The position numbers and the translations under genes are program-made. DNA of 64,000 nucleotides. Origin: Earliella scabrosa. Taxonomy: Eukaryota > Basidiomycota > Agaricomycetes > Polyporales > Polyporaceae. Of this stretch, positions 22,735 to 34,891 are shown piece after piece (position 1 is the stretch's first letter; every line of letters begins with the position of its first letter). The notes under the pieces were generated by a model. The model made no database searches and was not told where the DNA came from. It was given only the letters and a program-made list of their open reading frames with translations. The DNA lies in assembly GCA_022605405.1 (NCBI GenBank), contig JABYQQ010000005.1, positions 2,728,001 to 2,792,000 of the forward strand, given 5' to 3'.

Positions 22735-24227
22735 CTAGGGACTCATCATGTCCCGGTGGTGGTAACCGTTCGCCTGCGGGCGGAGACGTAGGTCCTCTCC
22801 CACTTCGCTCCGGCTGTCGTCGGTGTATACGGAGTCCGCATCGCTGGCAGCTGAATGCAGACTCATCGTCTCCGAGGACGCCGAAGAATGTGGCGCTCGG
22901 ATGGTCGGCTCGTCGTCGGTCTCGCCGTCGAAGTCCGTCTCGTTCTCCCCTGATTCTGTGACCGCGTCCGACGTCGACGACGTCGAGTATGAACTCGTCG
23001 AGCGTCTGTACTCCGAGGACGGGCGCGAGTGTGAAGGGGTGTGCGAAAGCGGGTGGGGGTGAGTGGATTCATGGTGCGATGGGCGCGCCCGCGCCTCAAG
23101 ATGTGCGAGGTATGCGTCGATTGCGGCGAAATACTTCAGGGGTCCCACTGGAGACCGGCGGAAGTCATGAGGATGGGACGGGGATGAGTCGGGAAGGAAA
23201 GAGGCTAATGATACACCGGAGGGTATGTGCGACTGCTGTATCAGCTTACTCGCGTAGAACTGCATCTCCTCTTGGGAAATCATCAAGTGGAAGTCGTTCA
23301 GGAGCAGGAACTGGAGCTCTAACTGGTTGAGCTCGGTGAGTGGTAGGCCACCGACCTTCCAAACGGGTGAGATGCCGCTCATAAACAACGGAGATGCATG
23401 GGGCTCACCTTGGCATACCGCGAGTTGGTATAGAATACATCGCTGAAAAACTTGCTCGCCACCGTCACGCCAGCAATGACGAGGCGATGCACGTTGTACA
23501 TGTCGATCGCGAAGACCTTCCCACACGTCTCCTTCGCTAGCTTCATCATCCGGTCGAAGTAGACGAGAAGGGACAGGAAGACCTCGTTGCTGGCTGGGCA
23601 GTACTTCTGGATGCGAGTGAGGTACGCCTCGAGAGCAATTGTAGGCACGTTGCGAGCGTGGAAGGACAGGGAGGAGGCAGTGGACAGCGCATGACGCGAG
23701 GCAGCGGTCAACGTCTTCCATATAGGCGGGTGCGGCTCGGAAGGGCCGGAATGTGTATGCACGGACGACGACAGGTACGGTTCTGAGTGGTCACGGTCCG
23801 TGTTCATGGAAGCGATCTCTGTGAGTGTGGTGGCCAGCAGACGCAAGAGCGTACTGGATTCATAGGCGTGGATGTCGACCGGTGCAGTGGACGACCTGAC
23901 AGCCGGTTCGGAGTCGTTGTCCTCGGGTTCGGAGGCTGGGGGTGTAGAGGGATCGTCCTCGTGTCCGTCATAGACTGAGGAGCGGGCGGATACAGATGAG
24001 GGGGTCCGCTGTGGCGTGGCGCGTCGTGAGGACGAAGAGGCCTCCAGAGGCACGGCATGGGATGATGGGTGGGCGGAGTGGGCAGAATGGCTTGACGAGG
24101 ACGATGAGGAGTATGAAGGGGTGACTTTGCGGAATGGGGGTCGTGTTGACGAGCTGGGAGTGGGTGGCTGGGTTCTATGAGGGACATCTACGGGTGTATG
24201 CATCGGATGAGGGGCCAGAGCCAGCAT
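22735..24227 (-). CDS. PHO80-type (PHO85-partner) cyclin
   Basis: PHO80-like cyclins bind the Pho85 CDK; in yeast this controls phosphate response and other nutrient signals. Two exons, 24227-23409 and 23355-22735, flank a 53-bp intron (GTGAGC...GGAAG) and give 479 aa. The first about 150 residues are Ser/Pro/His-rich and probably disordered. The cyclin box follows: IQKYCPASNEVFLSLLVYFD, DMYNVHRLVIAGVTVASKFF, then across the intron RYAKVGGLPLTELNQLELQF and LLLNDFHLMIS, a pattern typical of the family. The C terminus is Ser/Asp-rich and disordered. The ATG at 24227 (MLALAPHPMHTP) was chosen as the first Met at a plausible distance; the frame is open further upstream. Two other PHO85-type cyclins lie at 34892-36250 and 46291-47934. 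Confidence 0.85.
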
Positions 24228-24695
24228 GGTCAACGCGCGAAGACTCGAGGGCGTCGCTTGTAGCGATGATGAGAAGCAGCACGATGTTGGTCGTGATGAC
24301 CGCGAAAAACAAGTTCCACCGCCCCGCCTTTCCCGTGACGAACGGTGACGGCCACGTGTGACCGTAGCGTGACGCATGACATGCTGCCCGTCACCCCTGC
24401 ACTGCCCTCCTCCGAGTCGCACGTTTCCTGGACTCCATCTCAAGCCTTCGCGTCTCGGATACTCCATTCGAGGGCCAATCGCCCTTCCAACCACGCCCCT
24501 CGTTGGTTCATTACACCACTTTGTTACTGTATCTAGAGAGTAGCGTGCATAGACTCGCTCTGGAACCAGTCGCGGATCCTCTCTACTATCTTGTGGCCAT
24601 CTTCTAGCGAGGAACGCGTGGTCCGATAGCAGGGAGAGTCGCGCGACACACATCTGGTAAGATACCGGACGCAGTCAGCCCTGCCCACTCCCGAA
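24228..24695. other. Intergenic: cyclin promoter
   Basis: It contains the upstream region of the PHO80-type cyclin and the end of the next minus-strand gene. No other feature was seen. Confidence 0.35.
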
Positions 24696-26173
24696 TTACA
24701 TGATCTCCGGTGAATTGCTCCGCCCGTGGGGGCGTCCGGTGTTCAGTATTCCCTTGCCAGGGCTCGGATTCTCAAGCCTCCCTCGCCGCATCCCCTGGAG
24801 CAGCGCGTCCGTGTCATCCTCGTCCTCCGTCGGCGCGGTGCCTGGTGTCGCCGGTGCATCGGGCGGGTCAGCGGACTCCACATCGGGCACAATGGCAGTC
24901 TCTTCCTCCTCTGCACTCGGCCTCTTCGTCTGTGTGGCGATCGCCAAATGCATGTGTTAGTACGCAATCCCATTCCATCGGGCCCAGGTCCGCGGCGATC
25001 CTTCGTCCGCGCTGTGCCTGCAAGAGGAAGAGCAAGACTCACGTTTCTCGGCCCTTTCCCGAGGCCACGGTTGATGTCCCCAGGGCCATAGAACTTGTCG
25101 AGTCGCTCTTTGAGCTCAGCAACGTTCGACCACCGCGGAACGGTCCACCCCGGCTGCGCTCGTCCTTTTCCTTTGCTCTCTTTGCCTATTACGAGGTGGC
25201 GTAGCGCAACTTGCAGCCGCAGCGCCTCGCCTGGGTCGCTCCTCGGTGATTGCGCGAACTGCGGGAGAACGCGCACAGGAGAAACGTGCGTCTGCAACGC
25301 GTCGTCGGCTTGTTTCCATTGCGCGGGGTCAGAGCTCTCCGAGATGAACGGCCGCGGTTTCGGAGGACGGAGATGACGCGTCGTCGGAACGCTCACGGCC
25401 ACGCTGCGCCAACCGCGGGAGAGAGACGCCTGTGTAGTGGTCTGGCCGTCCACTTGACTCACAGCTGTGTCGTTACTCTGCCTCGCTTGCAGCTCTTCCT
25501 TGAGCTCCGTAACTGGAGGCGACACGGCGTTGAGTTGGAGAGGGGAACTGTGGGTTGTGGGCTGTGACGCCTGCGTCTGAGTGGTATTGGCGGACTGAGT
25601 GGTATTGGCGGACATCTCAGATGACGGCATCGGTCTCCGTCTTTTCACGTATGGGCGATCCGAGGCTGCAACGTCGGCATTCTTCCTCTTTGAGGGAGTG
25701 TTCGAGAGCTCTGGTACAGATGGTGGTGTCTCCGGCGGCGCCAGCCATAGTAGTGGAAGTCCGGTCGATGTAGGAGGGGGCTGAAATGCACTCGCAATGC
25801 GACGAACCGGAGGTCTGTCGTATGGTTGAACCACTGTGTACGGTTGCGAAGGGGTGAAGTCACCGCGTCGAGACGAGCGCCCGGTGGACTGCATACTAGG
25901 TCGGTGCGGCGTAGAGACGGTAGGAAATGGATTAGCAATCGACACGTTGTTCGGCGCGTCGTCCTCGTCCGACGTGTCAGCCGCGCCAGCTAGGGCGGTC
26001 CAGGAAGGGAGAGGCAAGTTGGCATCAGCTCGAGATGCGTTGGCATAGTCAGGTTCGAATAGACTGCTGATGTCGCCAGCATCGGCCGGTCCCAGTGTCG
26101 GGTTAGGGTGCATGTATATGTGGTTGGTTTGGGAGGACGAGGAGTGATTGTTGTGATTTGGAGGATGAGACAT
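24696..26173 (-). CDS. Hypothetical disordered protein, probably nuclear
   Basis: Two exons, 26173-25043 and 24929-24696, join in phase (GTGAGT donor, CACACAG acceptor) and give 454 aa. I do not recognise the family. Most of it is low-complexity Ser/Thr/Pro/Gln sequence. A basic cluster TPSKRKNADV with PYVKRRRP resembles a bipartite nuclear signal. The most ordered part is near the splice junction: LRLQVALRHLVIGKES, GWTVPRWSNVAELKERLDKF and YGPGDINRGLGKGPRN; this is where a conserved domain would be. The C terminus is acidic (TEDEDDTDALLQGMRRGRL). The start at 26173 is the first ATG; the frame continues upstream through a GTG, so an additional 5' exon is possible. Confidence 0.6.
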
Positions 26174-26229
26174 GAATGGTTTGGTGAAGATGTCCACCTG
26201 ACTGACTCCTTGGGTAAGTGGCAGTGCAA

Positions 26230-27275
26230 TCTAGAGATATAAAACATGGTCAACTGCTGAAGGGCTCTCTCAGGCGTGATTCTTACAGAAGTTCAATTCT
26301 GCTAGTCAGTGACCACTGTGCAGATGTAGGATGGCACTGCCAACTGTAACACAATGTGTATCAGTCAGCAGCATTTCTGGTGTGACTACTTAGTGTGTCA
26401 TCTCTGAGTAGCTCACCTTCCCAGTCAGGATCAGGAGTTCCAGCTGCCAGTGCCAGCTTCAAGTTGTTTTCTCTGAGTTGATGGAGAGGGACTGACTGCA
26501 AGTAGCCAGGGTCTGGCACAATGCTGGTTGAGGACAATTTGATTGTCCATAAGTTGTAGTAGTGGTTGATCTTGGATTTGGTGCAGTCACATACCTATGG
26601 GTCCCTAGTTCTGCTTGATATCTGCAGCCGAGGTGTTGCAGATTGAATGATTCAAGAACCAGTAAGCCTAGGCACACAGAACAGGAGGTCAGGCAGGGTG
26701 AAAGGTAGTGGTTGAGATAGTAAGAGTGGAAGAAGTTGGAAAAGCTGTTTTACTGAGTGTCCTTATTTGTCAACTACCGGATAATGATGGTTCCCACACC
26801 AGGTGATCGGTTACAATATGCTATATTGGGTATAGGATTCTCACGCCAAGCATGCAGGTCATCTACAATGGTTATTGACATTCAAGTTGGAGCTAAACAA
26901 CACATGTTGGCAAACCAAAAGCCATGGCCATGACAAGTTGCAATTAATGCCGCTGGAGGTGGCAGCAGAAGTCTTATAGGTCTCACACAGACAACGCAGT
27001 ATGCTTGATGTACCATGTGCCATGCACCATCTCTTAATTGCTCAAGTCTGGTCTGCTGAGCATCATATCATACTAAGTTTGCTGAGGACTTTGAGGACGT
27101 AAGTTGTACTAACATGATAACCAGGACACTTGCATCTGCAAGAAGCTGGAAAGCATCAACTTAACAACTCTGAGCACTGGGCTCACAAGGTTCCAGAAGA
27201 TGCCAAGCACTCAAGCACATCCAACCAATAAAGATAGCATTTATGCAACAAAGATATCTGACATGCATTCAGAGG
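26230..27275. repeat. CpG-depleted gene-free region, probable decayed transposable DNA
   Basis: This stretch has no coding frame worth noting and a base composition unlike its surroundings. By eye I count only about ten CpG dinucleotides in roughly 1 kb, while neighbouring genes have several times more, and TG/CA steps are abundant. That pattern is what cytosine methylation followed by deamination leaves in fungal repeats. No terminal repeats, reverse transcriptase or transposase remains could be recognised, so the element type is unknown. It lies upstream of the 24696-26173 gene and beyond the 3' end of the glucosidase gene. Confidence 0.5.
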
Positions 27276-29498
27276 TTAGAGCTCCTCCCTCTTGATGTCC
27301 GATGTAGTCAACGGCAAGCACAGAGCAGGGCTGGTGACCTTGAATGCGTACTCGCACTTCTCCGGCTCCGAGACGGACAATAGTGCGTTCTCCGTGCCAC
27401 AGCTCATGTCGAGCTAGACCAGCGAATGCATAGATGAGAAACACGAATGCGTGAACTGAACAGAAGGCCTAGAACGCACCGTAACGCTGCGCATAGGTCC
27501 GTTCCAGCATTTGGCACCACGGGTGTACCGCATCTTGCTGTAGTATGCAGGAGAACCCTTCTCGACCCCTTCGGCGTTGTTCCAACCCTCGAAGCGCCTG
27601 CGTCAAGGGGTTGAACATTACGATATCACCAAAAGCAAACTTGATGACGTACCCGAGACTGAAGGTCGACCCGCCCCTTAGAGGCTTCTGGCGGGCCTCG
27701 TCGAACAAGCAGACTTCGTACATGTAGCTTTAGTAGCGCAACCATCAGCACGTGATGCATCGAACAAGACGAGGACACGCACTCTCCGACTTCTTTCTGG
27801 AGGCAGGTGCCATCAAGCTTCTTCCACTCGCCTTCGGCGCCGAACCATTCGGGATCGAAGAGGCGCGCAAGGTCCCGCTGCTTGTCTTCCAGCTCCTTCT
27901 TGGTCAAGCTCAGACTGTGCTCGGCATCATTCAAAGCCTTCTGGGTCTTCGAAGTGTCTGTGTAGCGCGTCAAGCAAAAGAAACAGTTCAAAAACTTCGA
28001 GAGACGGACCTGGGCCTTTGTTCGTGGGAGGTGGCTTAGCAGCAATGCCGAGGAGCTCCAAGAGAGATACTAGCTGGTCGCGGACGGCCTCGTACTGGGG
28101 AATCAGGACGTCTGGAAGGTACTCGCCAAGGTTGTACACTAATCCACCCACGTTTAGCGATAGCAAGAATAATGGAGCAGGCGTAAACTTACAGATCGAC
28201 GCAGGGGATGCTGGCGCACCAACGTGCTGGTCGTGTTCAAGAAGAATCGCGTCGTAGTCAGTCCGAAGCAGTTCGTCCAGTTGATGCTCGAGTTGCATAG
28301 GGGTCCAAAGACCATCTCCTTCGGTTTCCTCTTCCTCTTCCTCTTCAGCCTCGACCTCATCAGATCCGGTATCCTCCTCGGGTGACGCTTCGTTGTCCTT
28401 CGCGACATCGTTGATGTGCGGAAGACCTGCAAGTTGCTCCCAGCCGCGGACAGCTTCAAGAACAGCCATGTCCTGGTAATTGGGGTTGTAGCCGGTGCGC
28501 AAGCTGTCGAGGATGTCACCGAGGGTCTTCTCGCGTTCGAGGTGCAGCTTGTATTCGTGTTGCAGGGACTTGAGTGCGGTGACGTGTGTCATCAGTGTTT
28601 GGTACAGAGCTGTGAACGCGTTACGCTATGTAGTTGTGCATCATGGTGAGCGCGACCTACGGGACTTCTTCTTCTCTTCCAGGGCTGCAGCGGAGAGGGA
28701 CTCGGACCGTGCCACGATGTCTGCATGGTTTCGGGCCGCATGAGCACGCGCAGGGAGTAAGCAGTCGTGGCAACATACGGACCTCTCAAACGAGCCACCT
28801 CCTTCTCACGAACGCCAATCTCCAACTCGGTCTGGCTAATCTCGACTTCGAGACGCTTCTTCTCCTTCTGAGCGAACGCAATGTACGTTGACCGGATTTT
28901 GGAGCCCTGTGGTGAACGTACAGATGAGACTTCCCTAGTCTCCATTGTCGGGAAGAAACAGTCAGAACGTACGGTCTTGCGCAGCTTGTTCTCCGCCTTC
29001 ATACGCTCACGGTACTCCTCCCCAACCTTCTTGCAGATGTTCTTGCAGACTCCTGAGGGCTCGTCTGAACCGTCGCAGCACTCGGGTTCTGTCCGCGTGT
29101 AAGATATGCTGTAGTACTCATGACATAGAGCAACGTACCGCACAATCCATCTCCAACGCGGGTGCTGGGTATATAGGAACCGATGTGACCCGTGTTCACA
29201 CAGTAGAACTTGCCCTTCGGACATGCGCTGGTCCCTGCACGGCGAGCGACTGAGTAGAGCAGTCACGAAACGTAATTAACCGCGTACCAGGTTCATCGCT
29301 CCCGTCCGGGCAGTCGCAGAAGTCGTCATTCACCGCGGACCAGTCAATAGACTTCGACCCGTCCAGACATTGCCATGTCTCCGCTGAGCCCTTCTTCGTC
29401 GGCACGTAGCGCGCGGCCAATTCAGGAGAGACACCGCGAGGGCGTTCTTGACTAGCGAGAACGTGTAGAGGGAGCAACAGGAGCAGCCAGGGGTGCAT
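27276..29498 (-). CDS. GTB1: Glucosidase II beta subunit (PRKCSH-like)
   Basis: This is the regulatory subunit of ER glucosidase II, which trims glucose from N-glycans during quality control. The ATG at 29498 starts a signal peptide ([16 protein letters not shown]). The N-terminal LDL-receptor-like modules show [26 protein letters not shown] and [14 protein letters not shown] long coiled coil follows ([20 protein letters not shown] and similar), then a Glu-rich stretch, and a C-terminal MRH mannose-binding domain. The MRH reads [14 protein letters not shown], then across introns [31 protein letters not shown] and [20 protein letters not shown]. The correct frame there is hidden by introns near 27610-27655 and 27420-27480. 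The protein ends KREEL, resembling a KDEL-like retrieval signal. It is divergent from uL2. Confidence 0.9.
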
Positions 29499-30105
29499 CG
29501 AGAGCCGGTCGTGGACTTGGTGAGTAGAGCCTACGTGGAAGCGCGTTCACTTAAAGTACATCATAGTCACGTGCCTGGCGTTCATGGGAACCGCACCGGC
29601 GAGCGTGAGGGCTGCGTCTTGCTTGGGTGCTCCGGTCTGATGACGCTGGTAGTAGAGTGTCGGCAGTTGGCTTCAAAGGAATCTGTTTGAAGGGTGCATC
29701 GCCTACACCTCCGCATCGCACAAACTTGAACGAGAGGTCCACGACGTGAGGTCTCTAAATCAGCTCGCGATCGCGAAGCGCTGACGCACAAGCGCTCATC
29801 TGTTGAGTCCCCGCTCGGCAACCTCCGTTCGCCACATTGGGATTTGCTCGAGTGCCCGCCAACGCCATCGACAACACCGCCGACACGCAAGAATGTGAGT
29901 ATGCCTCTCCGTATCTCTGTCGACCTCTTTGGACGCCCTTCCGGATGTCGCTGGCTTGCTTTGGCGAGAAATTACGATCGAAAACGGCACACATAAGGCT
30001 GGATGGACTCGGCGGCATCTGGATGCACTTCCCTTGACTTTCCTACGCGACTACGATCCCCCTGCCAGTACAGACTGCTTACCACTCTCCTCTTCAGAAT
30101 CAAGA
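29499..30105. promoter_or_regulatory. Divergent promoter of GTB1 and RPL2
   Basis: A 607-bp gene-free space separates the two start codons, which point away from each other. A pyrimidine-rich stretch directly precedes the uL2 ATG (ctctcctcttcag just upstream of 30106), usual for fungal ribosomal protein genes. It could also contain a 5' UTR intron, since it ends in an acceptor-like CTTCAG. Confidence 0.5.
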
Positions 30106-31100
30106 ATGGGTCGGGTCATTCGGGCACAAAGGCGGTCTCACGCTATCGTACGTTTCCTCCCATTCGTCTCGTCCAATATTTCCATTGAACATATCCGGCC
30201 ATGCGTGTAGTTCAAGTCGCATACCCACCACAACAAGGCCCCTGCGCAGTTCCGTCCTCTCGACTTCGCGGAGCGTAATGGGTACGTCAAGGGTATTGTG
30301 AAGGAGATTATCCACGACTCTGGCCGGTATGTACCCATGCGAACCCTAGTGCGCGAAGACACATGCTTAAGTGCGCTGTAGTGGTGCTCCTCTCGCGCGT
30401 GTCGTCTTCCGCGACCCGTACCGCTACAAGCTTCGCAAGGAGACTTTCATCGCGACTGAGGGTCTCCACACTGGTGCCTTCGTATACTGCGGCAAGAAGG
30501 CCCAGCTTGCGGTCGGCAACGTCATCCCCGTGGCTCAGCTGCCTGAGGGTACGATTGTTTGCAACGTCGAGGAGAAGGCGGGTGACCGCGGCGCGCTCGC
30601 CCGTACCTCCGGCAACTACGCGACTGTCATCGGCCACTCACCAGACGAGAACAAGACTCGCATCCGTCTTCCTTCCGGCGCGAAGAAGACTGTCTCTGGC
30701 AGCTGCCGTGCGACCGTTGGTATCGTCGCTGGCGGTGGCCGTATCGACAAGCCTTTGCTCAAGGCTGGTCGTGCATACTACAAGTTCAAGGCTAAGCGCT
30801 ACAAGTACGTGCATGCCCAATCACGTCCACCTATCTTGTTGCTGACTTTGCACTATAGCTGGCCTCGTACTCGTGGTGTTGCTATGAACCCCGTTGATCA
30901 CCCTCACGGTGGTGGTAACCACCAGCACATTGGTAAGGCGTCGACGATTGCCCGCTCTGCCGTCCCCGGTCAGAAAGTCGGTCTCATTGCTGCACGCCGG
31001 GTACGTCACCATTTCACAGTGGCTGTGTGGTATGCCCTGATTGACATTTCTTCTCCAGACCGGTCTGCTGCGCGGTACCGTCAAGGTCAAGGAGGTTTAA
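30106..31100 (+). CDS. RPL2: 60S ribosomal protein uL2 (L2/L8)
   Basis: uL2 sits at the peptidyl-transferase centre and intersubunit bridge of the large ribosomal subunit. Five exons, 30106-30147, 30211-30326, 30382-30804, 30859-31000 and 31059-31100, give 254 aa, the same length as yeast Rpl2. Diagnostic segments are [74 protein letters not shown] and [15 protein letters not shown], the last including the conserved functional His region. It ends [13 protein letters not shown]. Codon use is strongly C-ending as in other highly expressed genes. It shares a divergent promoter with GTB1. Confidence 0.96.
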
Positions 31101-31489
31101 GTGGCTTGACGTTGGGATCTGCACTTATTGTTGTATGCTGCTCTACCTCTGCACGATGTTACAAAAGCTATGTATGCAGCTCATTGCATATGCATCATGA
31201 CCACATGCCCTCGATGCACGCCGATATGATGATTTGAAGTGTGTGAGAGCCCATGGATGTATGTACAGTAGTGCGCCTTTGACCTTAGCTTTTGAGCTCT
31301 GAAGTTGGCCTAGATCTGGGCATGTGCTCGTAGGGCCAGTCGGGAATTGCCGGAGAAACATTTTATGACGTCTATTAGGTGCAGTGCGAGTCGGAGTCGG
31401 GCCGAAAGCATATCCAGGTCTTCAGTTCAAGGGTCAGTCCACCCCACCGCGTCGACTGATTTCCAGCTGCTTGGACTCTGACCATCACC
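31101..31489. other. Intergenic: uL2 3' flank and FGGY kinase promoter
   Basis: 389 bp without a gene. It includes the uL2 transcript end. Confidence 0.35.
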
Positions 31490-33740
31490 ATGTCTCAGAC
31501 ACCCTACTATATCGGCGTCGACGTCGGCACTGGCTCTGTCCGCGCAGGACTCGTGAAGCCCGATGGCACCCTCGTCGCCTCCTTCACGGAGGAGACCACA
31601 ACCTGGCGCGATCCGGATGATCACCGCATCTTCGAGCAATCGACCAACAACATATGGACAGGCATGTGCAAATGCATCAAGGCCTGTCTGAAGGAGGCCA
31701 GTGTCTCGCCATCGGACGTCAAGGGCATCGGTTTCGACGCGACCTGCTCCCTCGCGGTCGCGGACATGAACGGAGACCCTGTCGTTGTGACCAGGGGCGA
31801 CCAATTGGGTCAAACCGGGGATCGCAACATCATTCTCTGGGCTGACCATCGCGCGGAGAAGGAGGCGGACCTCATCAACAGCACTGGTTCTGTGGTGCTC
31901 GACTACGTCGGTGGGACCATGAGCGTACGTCCTGTCCTATCCAAGTGCTGCCATGCATCGTGACCACGCGAGTAGCTTGAGATGGAGATCCCGAAGACCT
32001 TATGGCTGAAGAACAACATGAAACCGGAGCTGTTCAAGCGCTGCCAATTCTTCGACCTCCCCGACTTCCTCACATACCGCGCAACAGGCTACAATCGCCG
32101 TTCGTGCTGCTCGGTAGCATGCAAGTGCTCCTTCGTCCCCATCAAGGGTGGATGGCAGCCCGAGTTCTTCCAGAAGATCGGCCTCGGCGAGTTCGTGGAG
32201 AACAACTTCGCGCAGCTCGGTCAGGAGGAGGTCCTCACCGCTGGTATGCCTGTCGGCAATGGGCTGTCCAAGAAGGCCGCGGAGGAGATGGGCTTGCTCG
32301 AAGGCACCCCTGTTGGCAGCGGTGTCATCGACGCGTGAGTTCTGTCCACATTGCAGGCTCTTGCAGGCTCTTACGGGAGAATGACATGGTGCAGGTATGC
32401 TGGCTGGCTCGGAACCGTTGCCGCAAAATACACGGTGAAGGGAAAACTCGTAGAGGAGGTTCCCTCTCCAGACGAGTCTCGCCACCGGTTGGCGGCCGTG
32501 GCAGGAACGAGTACATGCCACATTGTTCAGGTGCGCCTGCCATTGGATGGCTGTGTCGGCCGTACTGAGAGGCGGCATAGAGTCCGGAAGGCGTCTTTGT
32601 GAATGGTGTGTGGGGACCGTACAAGGACGTCGTTTTCCCGGGTTGGTGGATGAACGAAGGCGGCCAGTCATCCACGGGTCAGGTACACGCCCCTTTTCAT
32701 CTCGCTAAGAAACGTGCTCATTGGATGAGGATACAGCTCATAGACTTCATGATCACGACCCACCCTGCGTATCCCAAGTTGAAGGAATTAGCGGAACAAC
32801 GGCAGACAAATATCCACGAGGGTGAGCCCCAGCACTCAGCAATTCCTGCAACCACCTAACGTTCGGGGCTTGCAGTTCTTCATGACGAGCTCGAACGGTT
32901 GCGTTCCGAAGTGAAGGCCGAGAACCTCACGGAGCTCACCAAGGACCTCCACTTCTACCCTGACCTGCACGGTCTGTTCGGCATCGTTGAGCAGTAATGT
33001 CTCACAGGCTGATCTTCATACAACACAGGGAACCGCTCTCCTCTTGCCGACCCCCGTATGACCGGATCCATCGTCGGCCTGCAGCTCGTGCGTCCCCGAG
33101 ATATACGTTCATCTCCACAATCACAATCAACTCACAATATGATCCTTCCAGGATTCAGGTCTCACCGATCTCGCGCGCAAGTTTAACGTGACGCTCGAGG
33201 CGATCGCACTCCAGACCCGGCACATCGTCGACCAGATGAACGCAAAGGGGCACGCCATCCAGTCCATCTACATGTCCGGCGGGCAGGCGAAGAACGCGAT
33301 GCTCATGCAGCTCTTTGCGAACACGTGCAGCATGCCTGTCGTGCTCCCGCAGAGCAGCGGCGCCGCGGTCGTTCTCGGTGCTGCAATGCTCGGCCGGTTC
33401 GCGGCGGAGGCGCAGGGCAAGTCGGAGAAGCTCGCGCGAGAGAAGCGCGGCCAGGCGCTCTGGGATATCATGGTGAGTCTCCGATTACAGTGGCACTCGC
33501 GCACTGCAGTATGGAGGCCGGAGATGATGTCCGGCGGGCGTGGAATGATGTTACTGATCATTCGATGCTCGTTCATAATTGATGTAGGTTGAGATGACCC
33601 CGCCTGGGACCATGGTTGAGCCGGCTGCGAGCCCGAAGGAGAAGAAGCTTCTCGAGGCGAAGTACAAGATCTTCTTAGAGGCGATCGATATTCAACGCAG
33701 GTGGCGCAAGGAGATGCAGGAAGCCCTCAGTGTATCATGA
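31490..33740 (+). CDS. FGGY-family pentulose (D-ribulose-like) kinase
   Basis: FGGY kinases phosphorylate sugars with ATP; this one belongs with the fungal YDR109C-like, ribulokinase-type group. The start MSQTPYYIGVDVGTGSVRAG has the actin-fold phosphate-1 motif. Further landmarks are GIGFDATCSLAV, ILWADHRAEKEA, DLPDFLTYRATG, GSGVIDAYAGWLGT (after splicing at about 32336-32395), AVAGTSTCHIVQ, GWWMNEGGQSSTG, LHGNRSPLADPRMTGSIVGL, and SIYMSGGQAKNAMLMQLFAN with SSGAAVVLGAA in the second lobe. About nine short introns are consistent with phase. A few residues after YRATG look shortened against relatives, so the intron there may be misplaced. Stop at 33740. The gene is convergent with the cyclin-like gene and separated from it by 1.1 kb. 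Confidence 0.87.
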
Positions 33741-34891
33741 GCGCGGCCGTTAGTTTTGACATGAAAGGGAGCAAAATGGACGATGGGGTAGATAGATGTG
33801 TAGCAATATCTTGTCTCGTGCTATGTTTTCACGCGGCCATCCTTTTAGTACAGACCCTGCACGACCTCGCTGGAGTCAGCAAACGGTAGTAGTCTCGGGA
33901 AGTAGCATGCCCAACTTCCTCTGTGGTCCTACATAAATGGCGGGGGACGCGCAGAATCCTAAGCTCATTTGTTGTCCTTGCCCGATGCCTGGGCTCTCCG
34001 TGCGTCGGGCGTAGATTGGACACAGTATAGTCGAATGTCTGCTGTGGAGACAATAGCAGATCTGAAGGAGGCGACATCTGGTCGAGTACGCTCCTACAGG
34101 GATGCTAGATCGCCTCCAGCCTCTGCGACCCCTTCGTCCCCATCTCTTGTGCCCGCTTTTCCTCGGCGTGTTGCTGCAACCAAAGTTCCTGCTCCTCAGG
34201 CTGGATGACATCCAGAAGTTGCTGCGGTACCCAGACCGGATCTGACAAGATGATCACAGTCAGACATTGTCTTGTGCTCTATCTTCACAACGCTGTTGCG
34301 GACGTTTGTTTGCCATTCGCTCGTGCACACAGACAAGGAGGCGAGATAAATGCCAACCACTGGAGTTCGGGCGTCTCTAGAAGGCCCAGACGCGGGATCA
34401 GAGAGAGGACACTACAGCTGCGACACTACTACTGAAAGCGTACAACATGCAGACGCAACAGAGACGCTGAGATACGAGTACAGACCGTACACCAGGCCGG
34501 GCGTGCCATATGGCCTGGACAGGGAGAGTCGCCGGTGACCACTAGTGATCATCGATCATCACCGGGCGGAGAAGGGATGGGGTAAAGTACAGGAGGCAAT
34601 GCCAGAGAGATGGAAGCGCAGAACGTACTCGAATCCCAAGATCGGATGGTGACATGGTGGAGAAGGGGAAAGAGAACAGAGAAGAGGAGAACAGTCCGTG
34701 TGGCGAGGGTACATGCTCGGTGCCATGGGCGTCATGACCAGGCACCGAATCCCGCATCCCACACAAGACGCCAATATGTCTGTCCAAGGGTCTCCACGCC
34801 GCGGGGGCGTGGATGCGTGCAACACTGCAGCGAGGACGCCGAGCGACGGCGATGGCGGCGACGACGGCCCGCGCCTCGACCTCGACTGTGT
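33741..34891. other. Convergent gene-free stretch
   Basis: It lies between the FGGY kinase and cyclin-like gene 3' ends. It is longer than needed for two UTRs, but no gene, repeat or RNA was recognised. Confidence 0.4.

Noticed and set aside
30363..30845. 160-codon frame overlapping uL2
   Set aside because: It is another frame of the uL2 coding exon.
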